From NCBI GenBank assembly GCA_004296785.1, contig SCVU01000648.1, positions 1 to 18,334 of the forward strand: a stretch of DNA of 18,334 nucleotides, written 5' to 3'. This document shows, one piece after another, positions 8,698 through 15,534 of the stretch; the first letter of the stretch is position 1, and the number at the start of each line of letters is the position of its first letter. Position numbers and translations under genes: made by a program. The notes under the pieces were generated by a model. The model saw only the letters and a list, made by a program, of their open reading frames with translations, made no database searches and was not told the DNA's origin. Source of the stretch: Planctomycetota bacterium. Lineage in GTDB: Bacteria; Planctomycetota; UBA1135; GCA-002686595.

Positions 8698-9846
8698 ATG
8701 TCCGAGCAGCGTCAAGCCGCGTATGCCCCGCCGTCTCGTCGTCCGCGCGGCGACGGTTGGTGCGCGCTCGTGCGCCGCGGCGCGCGGCTCGGTTGGTTCG
8801 ACGCGTCGATCGCGCACTCCGGCGAGGACGTCGACGCGCGCGCGCAGCGCTGGCGCGCGTGCGAGCCGCTCGTGCTGCGCGGCGCGGTCGCCGCGGGCGC
8901 GCGCGCGTGGCGCGGCGAGGTCGGCGGCACGCTTGCGCTGTTCGAACGGCTGCGCCGCGGCGCGAGCTTCCAGGACGAGGTGTGGCGGCGGCTCGGCGCA
9001 CCACGCGGATCACGCTTCGCTCCGGCCGGCGCCGCGTGCGACCTGTACGACCCGCGCGAGGTCGAGAAGGTCTACGCGCATGCGCTCGGCTCCGGCGGCC
9101 GCGCGCTCGCGCGCGATCTGTACGCGAAGCTCGCGTGGATCGCGCACGACGAGCGCGACGCGTCGCTGCGCATCCGCTTCTCGTTCGGCTCGGAGTCGCT
9201 GCTCGAGTGGACGAAGGATCCGCGCCGCGCGGTGTGGAGCGATCGCTTCGCGAGCGCGCTGTTCCCCGAGACCGCCGCCGTGCTGTCGCAGCGCGCGCTG
9301 CTCGCGCGGATCGAGCGGCTCGCCGGCCGCGCGCTGCGCTTCAGCGAGCGCATCGTCTACAACAACGCGCCCGGCGGCGGCGCGGTGTTCCACCACGACG
9401 CGGAGCCGCACCAGCTCGGCGTGCTGTACAGCCAGCTCGCCGGCGAGACGGCGTGGATCGCGCTGTCGAAGCGCGCGCTCGCGGCGCTCGTCAGCGCGCA
9501 CGCGCGGGCCGCGAAGCCGCGCTCGGCACTCGCCAAGCGCGTTGCGACGCCCGCGCGGGCGCTGCGCGCGCTCGAAGCAGAGGACGACGGCGAGCTGTAC
9601 CGGCTGCTCAACGAGGACGCCGCGTTCGCGCGGACGCTCGTGCTCGCCGGACACGCGTTCCGGTTGCGCGCGGGCGACGCGGTCGTGCTGCCTTCGCGCG
9701 GGCCGGACGACACGTGCTGGCACTCGGTGTTCGCGCTCGGCGCGCGGCCGAGCCTGTCGCACTCGTACGGGATCTTCGCGCGGCGGCGGACGCGCGCGGA
9801 GTCGCGCGGCGAGCCGCGGCGCTACGATATGGCCGAGGCGAGGTGA
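8698..9846 (+). CDS. Putative cupin/JmjC-like Fe(II)/2-oxoglutarate-dependent oxygenase
   Basis: A 382-residue soluble protein not recognised as a named family. Residues 56-62 (EPLVLRG) recall the opening strand of cupin-8/JmjC hydroxylases. VYNNAPGGGAVFHHDAEPHQ (220-239) contains H232-x-D234. LRAGDAVVLPSRGPDDTCWHSVF (323-345) resembles the 'GD..yiP.gWwHsV' strand and supplies H342, completing an H-x-D...H iron triad. A late SLSHSYGIFAR strand fits the fold. Such enzymes hydroxylate proteins, peptides or small molecules; no substrate can be named. About 170 N-terminal residues before the putative barrel are unassigned. The ATG at 8698 is the only early ATG; GTAGGG directly abuts it, too close for a normal ribosome site. 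The stop is immediately followed by the ATG of the next gene, suggesting one transcript. The function call is structural inference from motifs. Confidence 0.6.
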   Translation: MSEQRQAAYAPPSRRPRGDGWCALVRRGARLGWFDASIAHSGEDVDARAQRWRACEPLVLRGAVAAGARAWRGEVGGTLALFERLRRGASFQDEVWRRLGAPRGSRFAPAGAACDLYDPREVEKVYAHALGSGGRALARDLYAKLAWIAHDERDASLRIRFSFGSESLLEWTKDPRRAVWSDRFASALFPETAAVLSQRALLARIERLAGRALRFSERIVYNNAPGGGAVFHHDAEPHQLGVLYSQLAGETAWIALSKRALAALVSAHARAAKPRSALAKRVATPARALRALEAEDDGELYRLLNEDAAFARTLVLAGHAFRLRAGDAVVLPSRGPDDTCWHSVFALGARPSLSHSYGIFARRRTRAESRGEPRRYDMAEAR

Positions 9847-10605
9847 ATGCGCGGCGCGGCCGCGCGTGAGCAGATCCCGATGACGAGCGCTGCGATCTCG
9901 AAGTGTGCCGGCTGCGGCGCGCTGCAGAAGGCGCGCGACGCGCGCTTCTGCGAGTACTGCGGAGCGCGGTTCGCCGAGCCCGAGTCCGCGGCGCCGGCGC
10001 GCGGCGCGCCGGCGGACATGCAGGAGCTGCTCGCACAGCTGCGCCGCGACGGGCGCGCCGAGCGGATGCTCGCGCGGATCCCGGCCAGCGCGACGACGCG
10101 CCATGCCGCACAGCGGCGCGGCCGCACGCGCGGGTTCGCGCTCCAGCTCGTCGTCGGGCTGATCGTCGTGCTCGTGCTGCTCAAGATGGCGGAGGCGTTC
10201 CGCTCGCTCGACGACGCGCCCGGGTTCGGTCCCGCAGCGCCCGGGCTGTTCCGGCACTGGCCGCTCGTGATGCTGGCGTTCTTCCTCGCGGTCGTCGGTC
10301 GCTCGGTCTGGCGCGGGGGTCGACGCGCGAGCGGGCCCGCATCGATCGGCTCGGGGCTCGCCGGCGTTTCCGACAAGCGCACCGAGGTGGAGTCCGAGCA
10401 GCGGCGCACCGAGACGCGCTACTACGTCACGCTCGAACTCGAGGGCGGCGCGCGGCGCGAGCTCGCCGCGGATGCCGAGCTGTTCGCGCGCCTGCGCTCC
10501 GGCGACGTCGGCGCGGCGTGGTGGAGTTCGGGACAGCCGGACGAGCTCGTCGAGTTCGAGCGCGCGCCCGCCGCGGTCGAGGTGCCGGCCGATGCCGCCC
10601 GCTGA
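9847..10605 (+). CDS. Zinc-ribbon, two-helix membrane protein with DUF2500-like C-terminal domain (paralogue 1)
   Basis: A 252-residue protein of unknown function. An N-terminal zinc ribbon uses C20, C23, C35 and C38 (CAGCGALQ... CEYCGARF). A short helical segment with DMQELLAQLRRDGR follows, then two membrane spans at about 96-115 and 138-153. The cytoplasmic-looking C-terminal domain contains GVSDKRTEVESEQ, RYYVTLEL and LRSGDVGAAWW, ending FERA. This pattern (KRTEV, tyrosine-rich strand, GD.G) resembles DUF2500-type domains. The ATG at 9847 follows the previous stop with no gap and has GAGG eight bases upstream. An internal ATG at 9880 would start nine residues before the first Cys and cannot be excluded. 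The last 14 bases overlap the start of paralogue 2. Real gene with high confidence; no function assigned. Confidence 0.8.
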   Translation: MRGAAAREQIPMTSAAISKCAGCGALQKARDARFCEYCGARFAEPESAAPARGAPADMQELLAQLRRDGRAERMLARIPASATTRHAAQRRGRTRGFALQLVVGLIVVLVLLKMAEAFRSLDDAPGFGPAAPGLFRHWPLVMLAFFLAVVGRSVWRGGRRASGPASIGSGLAGVSDKRTEVESEQRRTETRYYVTLELEGGARRELAADAELFARLRSGDVGAAWWSSGQPDELVEFERAPAAVEVPADAAR

Positions 10606-11290
10606 AGGTCGCATCCTCCGCTGCGCCGGCTGCGGCGCGATCCAGAAGGAGAGTGCCACCGGTTCGTGCCAGTACTGCGGCGCGAAGTTCGCGGTCCCGG
10701 AGCCGGCGCCCGCGCCGACGCCGACACCAGCTCCAGCAATCGCGGAGGCGCGCGCACCGTCGACGCTCGAGCTGCTGCGCTGGCTCGAAGCGCAGCCGGA
10801 TCGCGCGGCGCGCTTCGGACAGCCGTCCGCGCGCGTCTCCGGACGCCAGAGCGAGTTCACGCGCAGCCAGCGCGTGCAGATGGGCTGCGGCATCGCGCTG
10901 ATCGTCGTCGCGGCGTGGTTCCTGTTGCCGTGCTTCCTCGCGTTCGGCCACCCGGGGAGGATGCTCGCCTACGCCGTCGTGCCACTCGCCGCGGCCGCGC
11001 TCGGCGTGTTCCTCGTGCGCGGCGCGCGCAACGGCATCCGCGAGGTGCGCGCCGACCTGGTGCCGGGCTTCGCGGCGATCGTCGACAAGCGCACGCACGT
11101 CGAGACGCGCAACGAGCGTGCGTGGACGACGTACTTCGCGACGCTCGAGCTAGCGGACGGCGTCCGGGTCGAGCTCGAGACCGCGGGCGATCTCTACGGC
11201 GGCCTGCGCTCGGGCGACGTCGGCGTCGCGTGGCGCAATGCGCTGGGCAAGGTCCGCCTGCTCGACTTCCGTGTGCTCGAGCTCGCATAG
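10592..11290 (+). CDS. Zinc-ribbon, two-helix membrane protein with DUF2500-like C-terminal domain (paralogue 2)
   Basis: A 232-residue paralogue of the preceding protein with the same order of parts. A zinc ribbon (C11, C14, C26, C29; CAGCGAIQKE... CQYCGAKF) is followed by a Pro/Ala linker at 36-50, a helix STLELLRWLEAQPDR, and membrane spans at about 97-117 and 124-143. The C-terminal domain reads GFAAIVDKRTHVETRNE, TYFATLEL and LRSGDVGVAWR. The CAGCGA(I/L)QK and LRSGDVG segments are nearly identical in the two proteins, while the linker and membrane parts have diverged, as expected of an old tandem duplication. The ATG at 10592 overlaps the end of paralogue 1 by 14 bases and puts the first zinc Cys at residue 11. 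No function is known. Confidence 0.82.
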   Translation: MPPAEGRILRCAGCGAIQKESATGSCQYCGAKFAVPEPAPAPTPTPAPAIAEARAPSTLELLRWLEAQPDRAARFGQPSARVSGRQSEFTRSQRVQMGCGIALIVVAAWFLLPCFLAFGHPGRMLAYAVVPLAAAALGVFLVRGARNGIREVRADLVPGFAAIVDKRTHVETRNERAWTTYFATLELADGVRVELETAGDLYGGLRSGDVGVAWRNALGKVRLLDFRVLELA

Positions 11291-11319
11291 CTGCGCTTCG
11301 CGCGAGCCGATCTGTTCCA

Positions 11320-11865
11320 ATGTCCGCCGTCATGACCGCAGCGAACGACGCCGATCTCGCGACGCACGCCTCGAGCCCCGCGCACGCGGAGTTCCTGCGC
11401 GTGCCGCTCGGCCACTTCGAGCTGCTGCGCCGCTCCGCGCACCCGAGCGCGCAGTCACTCGCGCTGATCCTCGGCCTCCTCGCGCTCGGCCTGTTCGTCA
11501 TCGCCGGCGTCTTCGCCGTCCTCTTCGCGCCGCTCGCCGTGTTCCCGTTCTTCGGCGGCCTGCTCGTCGGCACGGCGGCCCTCGTCTGCACCGGCTTCGA
11601 GCACATGTTCCGCCGTCCCGCCGCCCTGCCGCCGCTCGTCCGCGCCGCGATCCGCGTGCTCGACGTCCGCACCAGCGCGAGCGGCGGCGGCCAGCTCGAT
11701 CTGCGCTACGAGATCGACGCGCGCGCGGAGAACGGCGCGCCGCTGGCGCTGTTCGCCGACGCGGCCGGAGCCGCGCGCCTGGCGCCCGGCGCGTGCGGCT
11801 CGGCCGCGTGGTGGGACGAGTCCGGCGCGCGCGTCGAACTCGCCGAGTTCCGGCCCGCGCGCTAG
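11320..11865 (+). CDS. Two-helix membrane protein, paralogue 3 without the zinc ribbon
   Basis: A 181-residue protein with two membrane spans (about 46-69 and 71-91) and a C-terminal domain. The latter (VRAAIRVLDVRTSASGGG, LDLRYEID, ACGSAAWWDESG, LAEFRP) lines up with the shared domain of the two genes before it. Tyr/Arg and the GD.G turn are replaced (ACGSAAWW), so it is the most diverged of the three and has lost the N-terminal zinc ribbon. The N-terminus before the first span instead carries EFLRVPLGHFELLRR. Start is ATG 11320 or, four codons on, ATG 11332; neither has a ribosome site. The 29-base gap from paralogue 2 and the hairpin after the stop suggest it closes the unit. The paralogy is visible but weak; function unknown. 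Confidence 0.72.
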   Translation: MSAVMTAANDADLATHASSPAHAEFLRVPLGHFELLRRSAHPSAQSLALILGLLALGLFVIAGVFAVLFAPLAVFPFFGGLLVGTAALVCTGFEHMFRRPAALPPLVRAAIRVLDVRTSASGGGQLDLRYEIDARAENGAPLALFADAAGAARLAPGACGSAAWWDESGARVELAEFRPAR

Positions 11866-11891
11866 TTTCGGCGCACATCGCGCGCCGAAGC
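11865..11891 (+). terminator. Hairpin directly after paralogue 3, candidate terminator
   Basis: TTCGGCGC (11867-11874) pairs perfectly with GCGCCGAA (11882-11889) around a seven-base loop. One G-T and one further G-C pair (11865 with 11891) extend the stem to ten. It begins on the last base of the stop codon and lies before the glycogen operon. There is no T-run, as is common in very GC-rich genomes. Confidence 0.45.
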
Positions 11892-11926
11892 GCGACGGCG
11901 TCGTGGAGCGCGCGGCGGCGCACGCG

Positions 11927-11932
11927 TATCCT
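11927..11932 (+). promoter_or_regulatory. Candidate -10 element (TATCCT) for the glycogen operon
   Basis: TATCCT matches TANNNT and ends nine bases before the ATG at 11942, with no ribosome-binding site between. TGGAGC at 11904-11909, 17 bases upstream, is a poor -35. If used, the transcript would begin at or within a few bases of the start codon. Its place after the hairpin at 11865-11891 and before a four-gene unit supports a promoter here. Confidence 0.3.
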
Positions 11933-11941
11933 CATGCGCCG

Positions 11942-14008
11942 ATGTCCACGCCGCCCGCGGAACCAGACGTGCTCTTCCGCATGGAGCGCGAGGAGTGCCT
12001 GCAGCTCGAGAGCTCGCTGACGCGCGAGTGGCTCGAGACCAACGGCCGCGGCGGCTACGCATCCGGCACCGTGCTCGCGTGCCCGACGCGCCGCTACCAC
12101 GGCCTGCTCGTCGTGACGCCGGCGGGCATGGAGCGCCGCCACGTGCTCGTCGCCGGCATCGACGAATCGCTGCACGGCCGCAGCCGCTCGTTCCCGCTGT
12201 CGATGTTGCGCTACGCGGGCCAGTGGTTCCCGCACGGCCACCAGGGCATCGAGCGCTTCGAGCTCGCGCCGTGGCCGCGCTTCGTCTACCACATCGGCGA
12301 GGCCGAGGTGACGCGCGAGCTCATGATGGTGCGCGGCCGCGACGTCACGCTCGTCCGCTACCGGATCCGCGGCCTCGCGCACACCGTCGAGCTGCGCGCG
12401 AAGCCGCTGCTCGCGTGCCGCGAGGCGGACAAGCTGACCTCGGCGAACGTCGATCTGAATCCGCGCGCCGAGCGCCACGGCCGCGGCATCGCGTGCCGGC
12501 CGTACGGCTCGCTGCCCGCCGTCGCGATCACGACGAACGCGAGCGAGTGGCGCTTCGAGGCCGACCCGGTCTGGTACCGCGGCCTCGAGTACCAGGTCGA
12601 CCTCGCGCGCGGCTACGACGGCCACGAGGACCAGTTCAGCCCGGGCGTGCTGCACATCGCGATGCCGCCGGACACCGACGTCGTGCTCGCGATCGCCGCG
12701 GGCGGTCACGTCTCCGATCCGCTCGCGCTGTGGAACGAGGAATCCGCGCGGCGCCGCGCGCGCGCTCGCGCGGTCGCGCCGGGCGCATTCGGAACGCTCG
12801 AGCTCGCGGCCGACGCCTTCCTGTACGAAGCGCCCGCGCTCGGCGGCGGCACGCGCACCGGCGTGATGGCCGGCTACCCGTGGTTCGGCGAGTGGGGGCG
12901 CGACACGTGCATCGCGCTGCCGGGCCTGTTGCTCGCGCGCGCCTCCGATCAACCCGCGCAGGTCGAGCGCTGCGGCGCCGCGCTCGAATCGATCGCGCAG
13001 TACCTGCGCGACGGGCTGCTGCCGAACATCTTCGGGCGCACGATCGAGACCTCGCACTACGGCTCGGCCGATGCGTCGCTGTGGTTCGCGCGCGCGGTGC
13101 GGCTGTACGAGCTCGCGGGCGGCTCGCGCGAGCGCGTGCTCGACGCGCTGCTGCCGGCGCTGCGCTCGATCGCGCACGCATACCGCGACGGCACGCGCCT
13201 CGGCTTGCGCTGCGACGCGGAGGGCCTGCTGCTCGCGGGCAGCGCGTCGCAGAACGCGACGTGGATGGACGCGGTCACTTCCGCGGGGCCGGTTACGCCG
13301 CGCCACGGCTACGCGGTCGAGCTGTGCGCGCTGTGGTACCAGCTGCTCGGCGTGCTCGAGATGCTCGAGCACCGCGCCGGCTCGAACGCGCTCGCGCGGC
13401 CGTGGCAGGAGCTGCGGCGCTCGTGCGGCCGCGCATTCCTGCGCCGCTTCTGGCTCGACGAGCAGCGCTACCTCGCCGACGTCGTGCGCGACGAGCCGCC
13501 GCACGGAGCGTGGACCGACACGAGCGTGCGGCCGAACATGGTGATCGCCGCGGCGCTGGAGCTGTCGCCGCTGTCGCGCGGCAAGCGCACCGACATCGTC
13601 AAGCGCGCCGAGGCCGAGCTCGTCACGCCGTGCGGCCTGCGCACGCTCGCGCCGAAGAACCCCGCGTACCGCGGCCGCTACGGCGGCACGAGCGACGAGC
13701 GCGACCTCGCCTATCACCAGGGCACGGTGTGGCCGTGGCTGCTCGGCTTCCACGTCGAGGCCGCGCTGCGCGCGTACGGACCGCGCCCCGAGCGCGTCGC
13801 CGCGCTGCGCGGGCTGCTCGACTCGGCGCTCGAACCGCTGTTCCGCCAGGGGCTCGGCCAGATCTCCGAGGTCTGCGACGGCGATCCGCCGCACCGGCCC
13901 GACGGCTGCATCGCGCAGGCGTGGAGCGTCGCCGAGCTGTTGCGCGCGCACGCGCTGCTCGACGCGACGGGCGTTGCGCCGCGCGGCGCGGCGGGAGCGG
14001 CGCGATGA
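11942..14008 (+). CDS. Glycogen debranching enzyme (amylo-alpha-1,6-glucosidase, GH133-type)
   Basis: A 688-residue cytoplasmic enzyme that hydrolyses alpha-1,6 branch stubs in glycogen. The N-terminal GDE domain opens with REWLETNGRGGYASGTV (28-44) and RRYHGLLVV (50-58). The C-terminal (alpha/alpha)6-barrel has GYPWFGEWGRDT (311-322) containing the conserved acidic residues, DASLWFARA, TWMDAV, YHQGTVWPW (591-599) and SEVCDGD...DGCIAQAWSVAELLRA near the end. These are the signatures of bacterial and archaeal single-activity debranching enzymes; the 4-alpha-glucanotransferase domain of the eukaryotic enzyme is absent, and length is usual for the bacterial form. The ATG at 11942 is preferred; ATG 11981 and a GTG at 11903 are in frame. 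Its stop overlaps the next start (ATGA). It is the first gene of a four-gene glycogen unit. Confidence 0.92.
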   Translation: MSTPPAEPDVLFRMEREECLQLESSLTREWLETNGRGGYASGTVLACPTRRYHGLLVVTPAGMERRHVLVAGIDESLHGRSRSFPLSMLRYAGQWFPHGHQGIERFELAPWPRFVYHIGEAEVTRELMMVRGRDVTLVRYRIRGLAHTVELRAKPLLACREADKLTSANVDLNPRAERHGRGIACRPYGSLPAVAITTNASEWRFEADPVWYRGLEYQVDLARGYDGHEDQFSPGVLHIAMPPDTDVVLAIAAGGHVSDPLALWNEESARRRARARAVAPGAFGTLELAADAFLYEAPALGGGTRTGVMAGYPWFGEWGRDTCIALPGLLLARASDQPAQVERCGAALESIAQYLRDGLLPNIFGRTIETSHYGSADASLWFARAVRLYELAGGSRERVLDALLPALRSIAHAYRDGTRLGLRCDAEGLLLAGSASQNATWMDAVTSAGPVTPRHGYAVELCALWYQLLGVLEMLEHRAGSNALARPWQELRRSCGRAFLRRFWLDEQRYLADVVRDEPPHGAWTDTSVRPNMVIAAALELSPLSRGKRTDIVKRAEAELVTPCGLRTLAPKNPAYRGRYGGTSDERDLAYHQGTVWPWLLGFHVEAALRAYGPRPERVAALRGLLDSALEPLFRQGLGQISEVCDGDPPHRPDGCIAQAWSVAELLRAHALLDATGVAPRGAAGAAR

Positions 14009-15534
14009 GAGTGCTGATGCTCGGCTGGGAATTCCCGCCACACATCTCGGGCGGCCTCGGCACCGCGTGCTTCGGGCTGACGCAGGGGCTCGCGCACCAC
14101 GGCGTCGAAGTGCTGTTCGTCGTGCCGCGCTCGTTCGGCGACGAGGACACGCGCTTCGTCAGCCTCGTCGGCGCCGATCAGGTGCCGGTGCGGCGCGTGC
14201 AGCGCGAGACCGAGCGCGCCGAGACCGTGCGCGCGGCGTGGTCGAAGCTGCCGGACGCCGTGCGTACCTCGGCCGAGGGCATCGACGTGCTGCTCGCCGA
14301 GGCGGGCGCGCGCGACCCGGCGCTGCGCGAGCGGCTGGCGCGCGCGTTCGAGCTCGTCGCGATCGATTCGCCGCTGCGGCCGTACCTCGACGACGCGGAG
14401 TACGAGCAGAGCCTCGATCTGCTCGCCGAGGCGGGGATCGAGCCCGCGGTCGGCGCGGTCGCGGCGCGCGCGGTCGCGGCGCGCGTTGTCCGCACGGCCG
14501 GCACGGTGGGCGCGCCCGAGCTCGTGCCGGGCGGCGCGCACCTCGAGCGCTTCCCGAGCATCGAGGAACTCGTGCGCGAGTCGACGCGCGAGCAGCGCTT
14601 CGTCTTCCGCGGCGCCTACGGCCCCGACCTGTTCGCCGAGGTCGCGCGCTACGCGCTCGTCGTCGGCGAGATCGCGCGCCGCGAGCGCTTCGACGTGATC
14701 CACGCGCACGACTGGATGACGTATCCGGCCGCGCTCGTCGCCAAGGCGATCACCGGCCGGCCGCTGGTGCTGCACATGCACGCCTGCGAGTACGACCGCA
14801 GCGGCGAGGCGGTCGACCCGCGCATCCGCGATCTCGAGCAGGCCGGTTTCGACGGCGCCGATCGCATCGCGTGCGTCAGCCACTACACGGCGAACACGCT
14901 CAAGCGCTTCTACCGCGTCGACAAGGCGCGGCTGCGCGTCGTGCACAACGCGGTCACGCACCGCGAGGCCGCGGCGGTGCTGCACGAGGAGAAGGCGATC
15001 CCCGAGCCGATCGTGCTGTTCCTCGGCCGCATCACGTTCCAGAAGGGGCCCGACTACTTCATCGACGCGGCCGCGCGCGTGATCCAGGTCGAGCCGCGCG
15101 TGAAGTTCGTGATGAGCGGCAGCGGCGACATGCTGCCCAGGATGATCGAGCGCGCGGCGCGCAAGGGCCTCGCGCGGCACATGCACTTCACCGGCTTCCT
15201 GCGCGGCCGCGAGGTCGAGCGCATGTACGCGATGGCGGACATCTACGTGATGCCGTCGGTGTCCGAGCCGTTCGGCATCTCGCCGCTCGAGGCGATGGCG
15301 CTCGACACGCCGGTGATCGTGTCGCGCCAGAGCGGCGTGTCGGAAGTGCTCGCCAACGCGCTCAAGGTCGACTTCTGGGACGTCGACGGCATGGCCAACA
15401 AGATCCTCGCGCTGCTGCGCTACGACGCGCTGTCGCAGCAGCTCGTCGAGGACGGCCGCGAGGAGATCAGCCGCCTGCGCTGGGACACCCAGGGCGCGTT
15501 GATGAAGCAGGTGTACCAGGAGCTCGTCGCATGA
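14005..15534 (+). CDS. Glycosyltransferase, GT4/GT5-like, probable glucan synthase of the glycogen operon
   Basis: A 509-residue GT-B enzyme. The N-terminal domain begins MRVLMLGWEFPPHISGGLGT, where the GGLG loop matches the donor-phosphate loop of starch/glycogen synthases. VIHAHDWMTY (231-240) lies at the domain cleft. The donor domain has FLGRITFQKGPDYF (339-352) and SVSEPFGISPLEAMA (418-432), with E421 in the conserved ExFGxxxLEA motif. Residues about 55-210 form an insert that makes it longer than common 400-420 residue relatives, including an exact AVAAR repeat. It probably uses an NDP-glucose donor to build alpha-glucan, or a special linkage or primer, beside the GT3 enzyme. Which role it has cannot be told from sequence. 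Both ends are coupled by ATGA overlaps (14005-14008, 15531-15534). Confidence 0.85.
   Translation: MRVLMLGWEFPPHISGGLGTACFGLTQGLAHHGVEVLFVVPRSFGDEDTRFVSLVGADQVPVRRVQRETERAETVRAAWSKLPDAVRTSAEGIDVLLAEAGARDPALRERLARAFELVAIDSPLRPYLDDAEYEQSLDLLAEAGIEPAVGAVAARAVAARVVRTAGTVGAPELVPGGAHLERFPSIEELVRESTREQRFVFRGAYGPDLFAEVARYALVVGEIARRERFDVIHAHDWMTYPAALVAKAITGRPLVLHMHACEYDRSGEAVDPRIRDLEQAGFDGADRIACVSHYTANTLKRFYRVDKARLRVVHNAVTHREAAAVLHEEKAIPEPIVLFLGRITFQKGPDYFIDAAARVIQVEPRVKFVMSGSGDMLPRMIERAARKGLARHMHFTGFLRGREVERMYAMADIYVMPSVSEPFGISPLEAMALDTPVIVSRQSGVSEVLANALKVDFWDVDGMANKILALLRYDALSQQLVEDGREEISRLRWDTQGALMKQVYQELVA
14455..14484 (+). repeat. Exact 15-base tandem duplication inside the glycosyltransferase gene
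   Basis: GCGGTCGCGGCGCGC occurs twice without a gap, encoding AVAAR-AVAAR (residues 151-160) and followed by a partly similar VVRTA. It keeps frame and lies in the family-atypical N-terminal insert. It looks like a slippage duplication in a GC-rich tract. Confidence 0.75.

Noticed and set aside
8681..9013. N-terminal extension of the lipoprotein gene by 111 codons
   Set aside because: The extra residues are Arg/Ala-rich and oppose the oxygenase gene. The signal peptide with lipobox starts exactly at GTG 8680 with a ribosome site.
11281..11307. GCTCGC/GCGAGC repeat between paralogues 2 and 3 as terminator
   Set aside because: Six pairs with a 15-base loop and no T-run; too weak to separate from background.
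11903..11941. GTG start for the debranching enzyme
   Set aside because: It adds 13 residues with no family support and lies upstream of the candidate -10 at 11927; ATG 11942 gives the usual length.
11498..14041. 847-residue minus-strand open frame opposite the debranching enzyme
   Set aside because: Arg/Ala/Val/His-rich with no recognisable domain; the opposite strand encodes an unmistakable GH133 enzyme.
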